The notes under the pieces are model-generated. The model was not told the DNA's origin, did no database searches, and was given only the letters and a program-made list of their open reading frames with translations. This document shows, one piece after another, positions 20,991 through 30,450 of a DNA stretch of 64,000 nucleotides (the first letter of the stretch is position 1; the number at the start of each line of letters is the position of its first letter). The stretch comes from Yersinia proxima (GTDB lineage Bacteria > Pseudomonadota > Gammaproteobacteria > Enterobacterales > Enterobacteriaceae): the NCBI RefSeq assembly GCF_902170785.1, contig NZ_CABHYG010000011.1, positions 186,001 to 250,000 of the forward strand, read 5' to 3'. The translations under genes and the position numbers were made by a program.

Positions 20991-22442
20991 CTAGCTTAAA
21001 TCAATATCCTTATGGCCGAAAAACCACGTCAGAATAAAGCCCGCAGCATATGAGATGAGGAGACCAACCACGTAAACCATCATTCCGGCGAAAATCCCCT
21101 GGCCTGATGTCATGAGTGGAATAGACACTAATCCCGATGGGCCAAACACCGTATTCAAACCAACCGGTAGCCCCAACCAGGCAACCAGACCGATAAAGAA
21201 GCCGCCGACAGCGCCACCTAAACACGCGGTAATAAAAGGCTTCAGGCGCGGTAATGTCACACCATAAATAAGTGGCTCACCAATCCCCAATAACCCAGGG
21301 AAAATGGCTCCTTTAATCTGTGTACGCAAGACAGAGCCTTTTGGCGAACGAACATAAAGTGCCAGTGCTGCCCCCACTTGCCCCCCACCTGCCATAGCCA
21401 GAATCGGGAATAATGAGTTGAAACCTTGCGCGTCCATTAAGGCGAAATAAACCGGAACAAACCCTTGATGGATACCGAACACCACGGCAATCAGGAATAA
21501 TCCAGCCAAAATAGCGGTGCCGAACGGGTTACCATTTAAATGCATAAACAGCCATGACATGCCCTTAAATAGCTCGCCCCCTACTGGCATGATGGCAACG
21601 AAAGTAATTGCACCTGTAATCAGCAGTGTGATGGCTGATGTCAGGATCATATCCAGATTATCAGGAATAAAACGACGCACTTGCCGCTCAACCCAGGCAC
21701 CTAACATACAGGCCAACAGAACGCCGATGATATTGCCGCGTGGGTCAATCGCCAGCCCAAAGAAACTTTCCATGCCGCCGTAGTAGCCGACAGTGCCTTC
21801 CGGTACATAGCGTAAAATAAACAGCGAAGCGATAATTGCGCCGTTGACCCCTGTCCCACCAAAGGCTTTCTGTGTATTAAAGCCAATCAGAATACTGAGG
21901 AAGGTGAACAAACCGATGCTGAACACTTTCATGTAAGCAATCAGTGCCGCCAGCCATGGGGATTGAATCACGCCATCCACTGCCAGTGTTTGCTGGAGTA
22001 ATGTTGCGATCCCCAGCAGTAATCCTGCGGCAATGAATCCGGGAATCAGTGGAGTAAATATGGTGGCGAATTTGGTCAGAAAATTATGAACAGCACTTTG
22101 TTGTTTCGCTTTCATTTGCTGTTTTTTCTGGCTGGCCAGCACATGCAAATCTGCATCCTGAACACTTTCATGTAACTGCTGCGGTTCAGAACTCAGCACC
22201 TTATTCATCATCTCACTGGCGGTTTGAGCTTTGCCCGGCCCGAGAATGATTTGTAACTGATCATCGCCGTTAACGACCCCCATCACGCCGGGTATTGTTT
22301 TTAAGTTGTCATGTTGTATCAGCTGACGATCTTTTAAGGTCAGGCGCAGCCTCGTCATGCAATTTCCACAAACGATGATATTCTTACTTCCGCCAATCAA
22401 GAGTAAGATCTGGCCTATCGTAGTGCTGGTTATTTTCGCCAT
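20991..22442 (-). CDS. murP: N-acetylmuramic acid PTS permease EIIBC
   Basis: 483 residues. The EIIB domain occupies about residues 1-85, with the phosphorylated cysteine in [10 protein letters not shown] (about C25). After a ~40-residue linker comes the EIIC membrane domain with about ten helices and the [13 protein letters not shown] motif (about residue 390). As in E. coli MurP there is no EIIA domain, so phosphate would come from EIIA-Glc. It imports MurNAc as MurNAc-6-phosphate, the MurQ substrate. It follows murQ with 2 bases between. Confidence 0.93.
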   Translation of the reverse strand: MAKITSTTIGQILLLIGGSKNIIVCGNCMTRLRLTLKDRQLIQHDNLKTIPGVMGVVNGDDQLQIILGPGKAQTASEMMNKVLSSEPQQLHESVQDADLHVLASQKKQQMKAKQQSAVHNFLTKFATIFTPLIPGFIAAGLLLGIATLLQQTLAVDGVIQSPWLAALIAYMKVFSIGLFTFLSILIGFNTQKAFGGTGVNGAIIASLFILRYVPEGTVGYYGGMESFFGLAIDPRGNIIGVLLACMLGAWVERQVRRFIPDNLDMILTSAITLLITGAITFVAIMPVGGELFKGMSWLFMHLNGNPFGTAILAGLFLIAVVFGIHQGFVPVYFALMDAQGFNSLFPILAMAGGGQVGAALALYVRSPKGSVLRTQIKGAIFPGLLGIGEPLIYGVTLPRLKPFITACLGGAVGGFFIGLVAWLGLPVGLNTVFGPSGLVSIPLMTSGQGIFAGMMVYVVGLLISYAAGFILTWFFGHKDIDLS

Positions 22443-22444
22443 GG

Positions 22445-23353
22445 TTATACTTTAATCTCCTGGAGCGCTTTACGGATGAATCCTTTATTTTTTATAAGGA
22501 TATCGGCTGATTCCTCCGCAGACATACCACTCAGAATCATCATAATGGCTGTTTTGCAGTGACGGTTACATTTATCAAGTGCATCTTCTGCCTCTTCGGG
22601 AGAGCACTCAGTTGCTTGAACAACAATATTGACCTGACGTTGCACCAGTTTGGCATTTGTCGCTTCAACATCTACCATCAGATTGCTATACACTTTCCCA
22701 CTGCGGATCATCGCACCGGTTGTCAGCATATTCAGGATTAACTTCTGTGCTGTTCCGGCTTTCATCCGTGATGACCCAGTGACAACCTCTGGGCCGACCA
22801 GCGCCTCAATAGCGATATCTGCCGCTTTACTCATTTCGCTATTCTGATTACAGGAAATCGCCACCACGGTAGCCCCAACACTGCGCGCATAGGCCATGGC
22901 CCCTAGTACATAAGGTGTGCGGCCACTGGCTGCAATTCCGACGAGCACATCTCGTGCATTGAAATGTAGGTCACGCAGGTCTTGCTCACCCATTTCGCGG
23001 CTATCTTCTGCATTCTCAACCGCTTGCAAAATAGCTTTGCTGCCGCCAGCGATAAGGCCGATAACCATTTCTCGTGGCGTGCCATAGGTTGGTGGGCACT
23101 CACTAGCATCCAGAATCCCCAGTCGTCCAGATGTACCTGCCCCACAGTAAATTAATCTACCGCCGTGTGCGAACGCCTCGGCGATAAGCGAAACGGCTTG
23201 GGCAATTTCGGGCAGCTTCTCTTCCACTGCATAGGGCACTTTTTTATCCTCATTATTGATAACCTTGAGTATCTCCAGTGTTGAAAGAGTATCAATTTGA
23301 GAACTGGCAGGGTTTCGGCTTTCCGTAACCATTGAACTTAGATTAATCTTCAT
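22445..23353 (-). CDS. murQ: N-acetylmuramic acid 6-phosphate etherase
   Basis: 302 residues, a SIS-domain protein with the MurQ signatures [25 protein letters not shown] (residues split over about 85-109) and [16 protein letters not shown] (about 190-205). It splits MurNAc-6-P into GlcNAc-6-P and D-lactate in the cytoplasm. First gene of the murQ-murP unit. It is divergent from murR with a CRP-like dyad between. The start has GGAAG seven bases upstream. Confidence 0.96.
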   Translation of the reverse strand: MKINLSSMVTESRNPASSQIDTLSTLEILKVINNEDKKVPYAVEEKLPEIAQAVSLIAEAFAHGGRLIYCGAGTSGRLGILDASECPPTYGTPREMVIGLIAGGSKAILQAVENAEDSREMGEQDLRDLHFNARDVLVGIAASGRTPYVLGAMAYARSVGATVVAISCNQNSEMSKAADIAIEALVGPEVVTGSSRMKAGTAQKLILNMLTTGAMIRSGKVYSNLMVDVEATNAKLVQRQVNIVVQATECSPEEAEDALDKCNRHCKTAIMMILSGMSAEESADILIKNKGFIRKALQEIKV

Positions 23354-23383
23354 GGGGACTTCCTTTTATTTAAATTATCGGCG

Positions 23384-23426
23384 ATGTTAAGTAATTAATT
23401 ATTTATTAAACGTGATGTTCGTCACG
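23384..23426 (-). promoter_or_regulatory. Putative CRP-dependent murQP promoter
   Basis: A CRP-like dyad CGTGA-N6-TCACG spans 23411-23426. On the minus strand TAACAT (23389-23384) is a fair -10, placing the start near 23377 and the dyad centre near -41.5, the class II arrangement. E. coli murQP needs CRP-cAMP. The promoter position is my inference. Confidence 0.55.
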
Positions 23427-23580
23427 GTAAAACCTATTCTAACCACTGGGGCTATGAGGAATAAGTACAGATAAAAATGAATAAATTAATAAATTATCTT
23501 CATTATATTTATACAGTTACGCCTTGGTCATAAAAGGTATTGAGCTGGAATAATCCATTATCTTTAACGGGAAACCTTTG

Positions 23581-24441
23581 ATGTCGATTCTGAATGAAAT
23601 AACCTGGTTACTACCTGAACTGGCAGAAAACCAACAAAAAATAGCAAAATACATTCTTGATAATCCGGAGTCTATTCTCAGTATATCTTCTTCTCAGTTT
23701 GCAGAAGATGCGGGAGTCAGCCAGTCGGCCATTGTAAAATTTAGTCAAAAGATTGGTATGAAAGGTTTTCCGGCCTTAAAAGTCGCGATCAGTGAAGAAT
23801 TAAGCAGAAATAACTTATTTAAATCCTATCCACATAAAGCACTGCATAATTCTATTTCACCCGAAGACTCATTGATGGTGATGGCACAAAAACTTGCACA
23901 TGAGAAAACGGCGTCAATTATGGAAACAACAAGAAAAATTAATTTTTCTGTTTTCCAGCAAGTGATCTCACTCATTAATACTGCTCAGCGAGTACAAATA
24001 GTGGGTATCTGGGGGTCAGGACTTACAGCAAAGGACCTGAGCTATAAATTGCAAAAAATAGGTATAATGACTCTGGTTGAAGCAGACCTCCATGTACAGA
24101 TTGCCGCAGCGCTGACCCTTACACCCAAAGATGTGCAAATTGTTCTTTCCTTCACGGGTAGAAGAAAAGATATGAGAATTGCAGCAACAGTCGCCAAAGC
24201 ACAAGGTGCAACGGTCATTGCGATTACCGGCAGTAAAGTCTCGCCGTTGGCTAAAATTGCTGATTATGTCCTTGAAAGTATTTCGGATGAAAATGAGTGG
24301 CGAAGTTCTTCAATATCATCCAGAACGGCGCAAAATACTCTCACTGACCTGATATTTCTGGCATTGATGCAGCAGCGAAAAGAAATGGCTAAGCCTTTGA
24401 TTCTGAATGCGAGTATGACAATAAATAATCTGGATGACTGA
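23581..24441 (+). CDS. murR: MurR-like RpiR-family regulator
   Basis: 286 residues from the ATG at 23581 (a TTG one codon earlier is possible). The N-terminal RpiR helix-turn-helix is at about residues 1-77 (FAEDAGVSQSAIVKFSQKIGMKGFPALK), and the C-terminal SIS sugar-phosphate-binding domain at about 120-260 (VGIWGSGLTAKDLSYKLQ, then IAITGSKVSPLA). In E. coli MurR represses murQP and responds to MurNAc-6-P. It is divergent from murQ here, as in E. coli, and lies between the uptake unit and the nagZ unit. Confidence 0.88.
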   Translation: MSILNEITWLLPELAENQQKIAKYILDNPESILSISSSQFAEDAGVSQSAIVKFSQKIGMKGFPALKVAISEELSRNNLFKSYPHKALHNSISPEDSLMVMAQKLAHEKTASIMETTRKINFSVFQQVISLINTAQRVQIVGIWGSGLTAKDLSYKLQKIGIMTLVEADLHVQIAAALTLTPKDVQIVLSFTGRRKDMRIAATVAKAQGATVIAITGSKVSPLAKIADYVLESISDENEWRSSSISSRTAQNTLTDLIFLALMQQRKEMAKPLILNASMTINNLDD

Positions 24442-24469
24442 TGTGTTAGCATATCGGTTCATAAGTTTT

Positions 24470-24510
24470 AAGGCAATGAAGGTTATATATTTTAATTACC
24501 TCATTGCCTT
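24470..24510 (+). terminator. Hairpin after murR
   Basis: AAGGCAATGA (24470-24479) pairs with TCATTGCCTT (24501-24510), and the inner bases AGGT/ACCT extend the stem. It lies 29 bases after the murR stop; only a weak T stretch follows. Confidence 0.55.
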
Positions 24511-24723
24511 GTGTTACTTTCGGTATGTCTATCTTATCAGGCACTATCTGTAACTCTGATGGCTATTAAATGATTACATTTTGATTTGTTTTGTAATAAC
24601 TATTCCTGCTGGTAATAAAGTTATTCCTTGTCTTGTCGCCTAATATGGCGGGTTTTCTGAAATGAACACACAAAAAAGAAATGTTATTATTCCTTATTAG
24701 TACGAAAAGGCGAATCAATCAAC

Positions 24724-24765
24724 TGTGATTATTATCACTTTATTATACGAGTTAAAAAGTAAAAT
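24724..24765 (+). promoter_or_regulatory. Putative CRP-dependent promoter of the nagZ unit
   Basis: TGTGA-N6-TCACT (24724-24739) is close to the CRP consensus. TAAAAT at 24760-24765 would be the -10, giving a start near 24772-24773 and a site centred near -41. This is the same geometry as the murQP site. Confidence 0.55.
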
Positions 24766-24784
24766 CGCCCGACAAACATAGCTA

Positions 24785-26665
24785 ATGGAAAAGTTAATGA
24801 AAAAATTAATACCCGCGATTCTCTTATTTAGTACCTGTACTTACGCAGATGTTATTCCAGATGCACAACTTAAAGAAATGTGGTTGTCGCCGAAAATTTC
24901 GGCTGAAAAAATAACCTCCCAAATGAGTTTTGAAGAAAAACTCGGGCAAATATTAATGGTTGATATTCGATCCTGGAGTCATACTGATAACGGCGATAAA
25001 GCAGCATTCATTGAAATAAATGACTCTGTCAGTAAGATGATTCGTGATTATCATTTAGGTTCTATTATTCTTTTCCGTGAAAACCTGATTGATACACCAC
25101 AAACAGTCGAGTTAATTAATAATCTTCAAAATGCGCGCAGTAATCTCCCTCTATTTATTAGCACAGATCAGGAAGGCGGGTATGTCACCCGCCTACGAGT
25201 GGGGACTGAAATGCCAGGGAATATGGCATTAGGGGCTACCGGTTCATCCAAGTATGCTCAGCAGGCTGGAAGTATCCATGGTTATGAGTTATCCAGCCTG
25301 GGGTTTAACTTTAACTTTGGCCCAGTGGTTGATGTTAACAATAACCAGAATAACCCCGTTATTGGCGTACGCTCTTATTCAAATGATCCGGTACTGGTCG
25401 GGGAATTAGCCCGCAGTTATATCAGTGGCATCCACAAATATAATGTACTCACTTCACTAAAACACTTCCCTGGTCATGGCAACGTTACCTCGGATACCCA
25501 TTTTTCCCTGCCGACGGTTAATATTGATAAAGCTGCATGGCAGCAAGTCGAACTGAAACCCTTTGTCGAAGTTATGCCAGTGACTGATGCCATTATGACT
25601 GCTCATGTGGTTGTGCCAGCCCTGGATGATTCAATGCTCACAAATATTAAGGGCGAAAAAGTGGGTACTCCAGCCACATTATCAAAGCCCATACTGACCG
25701 ACATCCTCCGCAATCAGCTAAAGTTTGATGGCTTGATCCTGACTGATGCTATGGATATGGGGGCGATTACCAGTAACTTTGATCGTAACTGGTCTATCAA
25801 ACAGGCCATTATGGCTGGTAATGATATTGTCTTAATGCCAATGGAAATTAAGAATCGCGACAGTATTGAACAACTCAATGCACTTTATGTTTATTTAAAA
25901 ACTGAGGCCATGAAAGATCCGGTGCTTAAAAAACGTATTGAGGATGCAGCACAGCGAGTTATTTACACCAAACTGAATAAGCGTATTTCTCCTGAGCCAC
26001 ATGATGTCACTATTGCGGAGAAAGTTGTCGCATCGAAAAACCATAAGAATATTGAGAACTTTATTTCTGAACAGGCTATCACGTTAATTAAAAATGATAA
26101 TGTGTTACCCTATAAAATTAAGCCACAAAACAAGATAATGGTATTTTCTGACGAGAAACCACGCAACGAACTCATTACCAAACATCTTGATGATATTGCT
26201 AATGAATTTCAAGTTGATTTTTCCATTAAAAATCAAGTGATAAAACTAGATAAGAGTGATGCAAATTCTGAGGATATCGCCAAACAGATTAAAGGCCAAG
26301 ACCTTATTATTCTTGCTACTTATAATCTTAAACTTGATCCCATTAATGCACAGCGGATCATCGATGAGGCAAATAATGCCAATATTCCACTGGTCGTCAT
26401 ATCTAGTCGCAACCCTTACGATATTGCTTATCTATCCGGCGTAAAGGCGAATATTGCTATTTATGGTATTACAGGATTCGATGTGACTAATAATGTACGA
26501 AACAGTTTAGAAACTAATATCCGTAGTGGGTTAAGAACATTATTTCAGGGGCCAAAAGGGAAATTAGATGTATTGGCCAAACCACATGGGAAATTGCCTG
26601 TTGATATTAAAACCCCTGATAATAGCCAAATACTCTTTCCACGGGGTTATGGACTAACAACATAA
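24785..26665 (+). CDS. nagZ: Exported beta-N-acetylglucosaminidase, GH3 (NagZ type)
   Basis: 626 residues with an N-terminal signal peptide (hydrophobic core LIPAILLFSTCTYA, cleavage likely before D22); the in-frame ATG at 24797 is an alternative start. The GH3 domain has KHFPGHG (226-232), the Asp-His catalytic dyad D237/H239, and the nucleophile D321 in LILTDAMDMGAI. About 200 further residues form a C-terminal alpha/beta domain. This two-domain exported form resembles Bacillus subtilis NagZ (YbbD) rather than the one-domain cytoplasmic E. coli NagZ. It would remove GlcNAc from peptidoglycan fragments in the periplasm. First gene of a unit with the porin and namZ. Confidence 0.88.
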   Translation: MEKLMKKLIPAILLFSTCTYADVIPDAQLKEMWLSPKISAEKITSQMSFEEKLGQILMVDIRSWSHTDNGDKAAFIEINDSVSKMIRDYHLGSIILFRENLIDTPQTVELINNLQNARSNLPLFISTDQEGGYVTRLRVGTEMPGNMALGATGSSKYAQQAGSIHGYELSSLGFNFNFGPVVDVNNNQNNPVIGVRSYSNDPVLVGELARSYISGIHKYNVLTSLKHFPGHGNVTSDTHFSLPTVNIDKAAWQQVELKPFVEVMPVTDAIMTAHVVVPALDDSMLTNIKGEKVGTPATLSKPILTDILRNQLKFDGLILTDAMDMGAITSNFDRNWSIKQAIMAGNDIVLMPMEIKNRDSIEQLNALYVYLKTEAMKDPVLKKRIEDAAQRVIYTKLNKRISPEPHDVTIAEKVVASKNHKNIENFISEQAITLIKNDNVLPYKIKPQNKIMVFSDEKPRNELITKHLDDIANEFQVDFSIKNQVIKLDKSDANSEDIAKQIKGQDLIILATYNLKLDPINAQRIIDEANNANIPLVVISSRNPYDIAYLSGVKANIAIYGITGFDVTNNVRNSLETNIRSGLRTLFQGPKGKLDVLAKPHGKLPVDIKTPDNSQILFPRGYGLTT

Positions 26666-26684
26666 TAAGCTATCGGAAGGTAAA

Positions 26685-27770
26685 ATGAATATATTAAATG
26701 GAATTGTGGTTTTTAGTACCTTAACACTATGCATGCCGGTATTAGCAGATGAATTTGAAACTGATTATGATCAGGAGATTTTTAAATTAAATGAAAGAAT
26801 CCAAAAAATAGAAAAAGAAAAAAAAGAAGCACAGGATAAACTACGACAAAAAGCATGGAATTTCGAAACTTATATAGGTGCAGAACAAGAGATAGACAGT
26901 GATGAAAGTTGGAAGTTTATTAAAGGTAGTATGGCAACCTCACCTTATGTTGGTGCCTATATCTATCAAAATGACTCACTGTGGCTATATGATGTTCAGT
27001 TTTTAAAAACATATCTGGATAATAATCCAGAGTATGATCGTACACGTTGGCAGGTTGGTGTCACCAGAACTTTTCCTTTCACCTACGATGGTAAGAGTGG
27101 TAATACGAAATTGCGCTTAGGTTATCGTAATGATAACTGGCATTATCCATCAATAAGCAACCCGGCATTGGCTGACCCTGAGTACAAAGGGGATGTTCGC
27201 AAAGGTGAAGAGCGGCATGAAATCTGGATCCGCCCACAGGCATATTATCAATATTCTGAGAATCTAAGTTTTAACGCCAGCTTATCATTTCGCCTGATTG
27301 ATCGTAAATTGGACTACGCTCGTGCTAAAGGGAATTATGGCGTATACAAACGAGATTGGAGCCAAATAAATGAGCATTTTGCTGGCGCCAATATCACCTT
27401 TAATCAGAAAAACTCACTCTGGTTAAACTATTTGTACATTGATGAACAATTGGTCAATACGCTTTATAACAAAGAGCATTTCTTATGGGGAATTTACCGC
27501 CATAAATTTGATAATGGCCTTTTGTTTATGCCTTATACGCGTCTGGCCTTGGTTAAAGGGACACAAAGTTTCCGTGACTCGAATAATCATGAAACTGTAC
27601 ATAAAGAAAAGAATCGTAGCCGTTATGGTTTACAGGTGCTCTACCCACTGACAAAACAAACATCAATATTTGCCGATACCTATTACCGTCCAGAGCAAAC
27701 CTGGACTGACAGCAACAAAACCAGCAATAATTTTTGGTTTTGGGCTGTGGAGTTGAGGCACAATTTCTGA
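26685..27770 (+). CDS. OmpG-like outer-membrane porin
   Basis: 361 residues. A signal peptide (cleavage near LADEFE, about residue 22) is followed by a charged, probably coiled-coil stretch (about residues 28-58: repeated KIEKEKKEAQDKLRQK pattern). The rest, about 300 residues, is rich in alternating aromatic beta-strands, ending in F (WAVELRHNF), as outer-membrane barrels do. The size fits the monomeric 14-strand OmpG family. GGAAGG precedes the ATG. Placement between exported NagZ and NamZ suggests it admits muropeptide sugars. A KdgM-like barrel is less likely from the length. Confidence 0.72.
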   Translation: MNILNGIVVFSTLTLCMPVLADEFETDYDQEIFKLNERIQKIEKEKKEAQDKLRQKAWNFETYIGAEQEIDSDESWKFIKGSMATSPYVGAYIYQNDSLWLYDVQFLKTYLDNNPEYDRTRWQVGVTRTFPFTYDGKSGNTKLRLGYRNDNWHYPSISNPALADPEYKGDVRKGEERHEIWIRPQAYYQYSENLSFNASLSFRLIDRKLDYARAKGNYGVYKRDWSQINEHFAGANITFNQKNSLWLNYLYIDEQLVNTLYNKEHFLWGIYRHKFDNGLLFMPYTRLALVKGTQSFRDSNNHETVHKEKNRSRYGLQVLYPLTKQTSIFADTYYRPEQTWTDSNKTSNNFWFWAVELRHNF

Positions 27771-27822
27771 TACTTAATAAGAAATATCAAAAAATCAATT
27801 TATTAATAGCGAGATATTAGGG

Positions 27823-29154
27823 ATGAGGAATTTCCTGCGAATATTATTATGTCTGTATGGACTATTTATTGTCAGCTTTGGCCATGCCAGCGTTACCCAA
27901 GAAATTATTTTAGGCGTTGATCAGGAAAGTGTTTATGGTCCACTACTTAAAAATAAACGTATTGGTTTAATGGTCAACCAAAGTTCGATTAACAAGGAAG
28001 GGCGTCATACCATTGATAAATTGTTAGCCGAGCAAAATAAATACCATTTTACAGTGACAAAATTATTCTCCGTTGAGCATGGTATACGTGGAAACGAAGA
28101 TGCTGGATTAGGGGATGATAATCATATCGATAAACAGAGTGGCCTCCCCATTATTTCTCTGTATGGAATAGATAAAGATGGACGCGCACGCGCCCACCCA
28201 ACCGAAACGCAGTTATCTGATGTTGATGTTGTTATTTATGATTTACAAGATGTCGGTGTTCGTTATTTTACCTATACAATTTCCATGCATCATATGCTGG
28301 AAAGCCTGCAAAAATACCATAAGCAATTTATGGTATTTGACCGGCCTAACCCGCTCGGAAATCATGTTTATGGGCCAATTCTTGAAGAGGAAAATATTTC
28401 CGGAATTGGTATGCATCCTGTCCCTATGGTGCATGGTCTGACATCGGGAGAGTTTGCCCGGATGATAGTTAATGAGGGTTGGTTAACCCATTTCAATGAT
28501 TCTAATTGGGGCTCATTTAGTATCAAAGATTATCAGTTTCCCCCTGAAGACTTGACTGTTATTGCTATGGGAAATTACACGCATGATTCACCTTATTCAT
28601 TGCCAGTAAGACCTTCACCCAATTTACGCAGTGATTTGTCTATTCAGCTTTATCCTTCTTTGGGCTTATTTGAAGCAACCAGTGTCAATATGGGTCGAGG
28701 TTCAGACTATCCTTTTGAGCAATTGGGTTTCCCATCCAAGAAGTTTTACACCAATACTTGCTATCATGTTGATATTAACCAACAGAAAACCGGATGGCCA
28801 CAAGCGGGAAAAGAAGTCTGTGGCGAAAGATTTACTGCCACCAATATAGCCGAGATTAAGCCGACGATACGTTACTTTGTTGAATGGTGGTTTAAATTTA
28901 AAGATGCGGGTTATTCCATGGTGATCCCTGCTCAAATGGAAGCAAATTATCTGGAGCATCAGGAGAAGTATTTTCTAATACGACCTACATGGTTGGCTAA
29001 ATTAACAGGTACGCGCAATCTGGTTAAATTAATGAAAGAAGCAGACAATAAGAAATTAACTATCGATGAAACTGTGAATTATCTAGAATCTAGCTGGCAG
29101 CCTGATCTTGATAATTATCTGAAATTACGCGAGAAATATAAAATTTATCCTTAA
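27823..29154 (+). CDS. namZ: Exported exo-beta-N-acetylmuramidase NamZ-like (DUF1343)
   Basis: 443 residues with a signal peptide (LLCLYGLFIVSFGHA, cleavage before S23). The DUF1343 hallmarks are present: RIGLMVNQSSI, FSVEHGIRGNEDAG, VVIYDLQDVGVRYFTY, FDRPNPLGN, PMVHGLTSGEFA and RPSPNL. The B. subtilis member NamZ (YbbC, family GH171) cleaves MurNAc from the non-reducing end of chains and of MurNAc-GlcNAc. The putative catalytic Glu lies in the SVEHG motif. It lies 52 bases after the porin gene and completes the sugar-salvage set. Confidence 0.82.
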   Translation: MRNFLRILLCLYGLFIVSFGHASVTQEIILGVDQESVYGPLLKNKRIGLMVNQSSINKEGRHTIDKLLAEQNKYHFTVTKLFSVEHGIRGNEDAGLGDDNHIDKQSGLPIISLYGIDKDGRARAHPTETQLSDVDVVIYDLQDVGVRYFTYTISMHHMLESLQKYHKQFMVFDRPNPLGNHVYGPILEEENISGIGMHPVPMVHGLTSGEFARMIVNEGWLTHFNDSNWGSFSIKDYQFPPEDLTVIAMGNYTHDSPYSLPVRPSPNLRSDLSIQLYPSLGLFEATSVNMGRGSDYPFEQLGFPSKKFYTNTCYHVDINQQKTGWPQAGKEVCGERFTATNIAEIKPTIRYFVEWWFKFKDAGYSMVIPAQMEANYLEHQEKYFLIRPTWLAKLTGTRNLVKLMKEADNKKLTIDETVNYLESSWQPDLDNYLKLREKYKIYP

Positions 29155-29177
29155 ATCCTATTATTCTTCTTTGACGT

Positions 29178-29211
29178 TTGGGGTGACAGTGAGAGCTGCG
29201 CCCCTTTTTTA
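29178..29211 (+). terminator. Terminator of the nagZ-namZ unit
   Basis: GGGGTG...CGCCCC stem with an inner CAG/CTG pairing is followed by six T residues, 24 bases after the namZ stop. Confidence 0.75.
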
Positions 29212-29257
29212 TGATGATTATCTTGGGTAGTGCAATGATTTATTCGAACCAAATAAA

Positions 29258-29289
29258 AAGGAGTCAGATGATTGCTCATCTAACTCCTT
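29258..29289 (-). terminator. Original tRNA-Ile2 terminator, now displaced
   Basis: Arms AAGGAGT and ACTCCTT with an inner AGATGA/TCATCT pairing. Read on the minus strand it ends in a T-rich tail. Before prophage insertion this lay directly 3' of the tRNA; the prophage has moved it ~29 kb away. Confidence 0.7.
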
Positions 29290-29291
29290 AC

Positions 29292-29342
29292 AAATTTGGT
29301 GGCCCCTACTGGACTTGAACCAGTGACCAAGCGATTATGAGT
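29292..29342. repeat. attL-side copy of the 51-bp attachment repeat
   Basis: Identical over 51 bp to 58651-58701. It contains the 3' 46 bases of the tRNA-Ile2 gene. Bases outside differ on both sides. It marks one prophage end, next to int. Confidence 0.95.
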
Positions 29343-29396
29343 ATCTAACTATATCTATATAAATCATATAATTATGATATATGTCAGTGACATAGA

Positions 29397-29422
29397 TTGC
29401 CATTAATTGCCAAGAAATGCCA
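29397..29422. promoter_or_regulatory. Three phased TTGCCA boxes near attL
   Basis: TTGCCA at 29397 and 29407 and ATGCCA at 29417 repeat at exactly 10-bp steps. They are the reverse complement of the TGGCAA boxes before the apl gene. A perfect palindrome TATGTCA-G-TGACATA lies just left (29380-29394). They are likely excisionase (Apl/Cox) sites. Confidence 0.65.
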
Positions 29423-29424
29423 GA

Positions 29425-30450
29425 TTATACAATCTCTATCGCCACTTTATCGCCACTCATTGCCAGCGGATTAAGTTTCACTGCTTCTTCTAAATGGTCT
29501 GGTGCAAAGTGCGCGTAACGCATAGTCATTTTAATATCGGTATGTCCAAGTACACGTTGTAATACCAGTATATTACCGCCATTCATCATAAAATGTGATG
29601 CAAAGGTATGGCGTAATACGTGGGTCAATTGACCCGCTGGTAATTCTATTTCTGTGCGATTTAGGGCTGAGCGAAATGCGCCATAGCATGAAGTAAAAAG
29701 ACGTCCTTTTTTCTTCTCAGGTAAGGAATCATATATTTCAGGGCTAATAGGAATGGTTCTATTCTTTCTACCTTTGGTCTTGGTATAAGTGATTTTATAC
29801 TTATTAACTTGGCTACTTCTTAGTTCTTCTGCCTCAGACCAGCGGGCGCCAGTAGAAAGACAGATTTTTACAATATTCACCAAGTCAGCGTTGTTCTCTC
29901 GCCCGCACTCAAGCAACAAGTGGGCTATTTGCTCTTTAGTGAGGAAAGCCATCTCACTCTCTTCAGTACGGAAAGGGCGTATATTTTTAAGCGGGTTTTC
30001 ACCAGCCCATTCACCTAGACGATTTAGCTCGTTAAAAACTGCTCGGAAATATGCTAACTCTAGATTTATAGTGCGCGGTGCAACTTTAGTTACTCTGCTA
30101 GAACGGGCAAAGTCGCCTTTTAGGCGCTTCTCTCTGTACCGTGAAAACATCTGAGCGTCAAAATCTTTTGCTAGCGGTTGGCCCATGCACTCGTAAGCAT
30201 GATGCATTGCTTGCTGCCGCCTTTCACCGTCTTTTAGTGTTATACCATGTGCTGTAAACCATGCATCAACCAACGTTTTTAGAGTCCGTTCATCTTCTTT
30301 TTCATCGTGCCAAGGTTTCTGAACAGTGTGTTGCTCAAAGGAAATAGCTTCGCCTTTTGTCGCGAACTTTCTACGAATGCGCTTACCTTTGGCTCCATTA
30401 AGGTAAATTTCACAGAGCCACCATCCATCAGCCTGTTTTCTGATTGCCAT
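29425..30450 (-). CDS. int: Phage integrase (tyrosine recombinase)
   Basis: 341 residues. The catalytic set is visible: Arg in STGARWSEAEEL (about 205), LTHVLRHTFASHF (His-x-x-Arg, about 278-290), LGHTDIKMTMRY with the second His and the nucleophilic Tyr in RYAHF (about 315). An N-terminal arm-binding and SAM-like core-binding region precedes. It integrates the phage at the tRNA site. Its start codon overlaps the stop of cI (TGATG), so both are one leftward transcript. Confidence 0.95.
   Translation of the reverse strand: MAIRKQADGWWLCEIYLNGAKGKRIRRKFATKGEAISFEQHTVQKPWHDEKEDERTLKTLVDAWFTAHGITLKDGERRQQAMHHAYECMGQPLAKDFDAQMFSRYREKRLKGDFARSSRVTKVAPRTINLELAYFRAVFNELNRLGEWAGENPLKNIRPFRTEESEMAFLTKEQIAHLLLECGRENNADLVNIVKICLSTGARWSEAEELRSSQVNKYKITYTKTKGRKNRTIPISPEIYDSLPEKKKGRLFTSCYGAFRSALNRTEIELPAGQLTHVLRHTFASHFMMNGGNILVLQRVLGHTDIKMTMRYAHFAPDHLEEAVKLNPLAMSGDKVAIEIV
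29437..29455. promoter_or_regulatory. Repeated TATCGCCA sites, left end
   Basis: TATCGCCACTTTATCGCCA contains the octamer twice, inside the last int codons. A near copy lies at the other prophage end (58569-58586). They are candidate integrase arm-binding sites. Confidence 0.45.

Larger units (their letters stand above)
24442..24784. other. murR-nagZ gap with terminator and promoter
   Basis: A 343-base AT-rich stretch without a gene. It holds the murR terminator-like hairpin near its start and a CRP-like site with a possible promoter at its end. A minimum of ~200 bases between them shows nothing recognisable. Confidence 0.55.

Noticed and set aside
29292-29342. Second tRNA gene at the left end
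   Set aside because: Only the 3' 46 bases of ileX are here; the sequence leaves tRNA at 29343. It is an att remnant.
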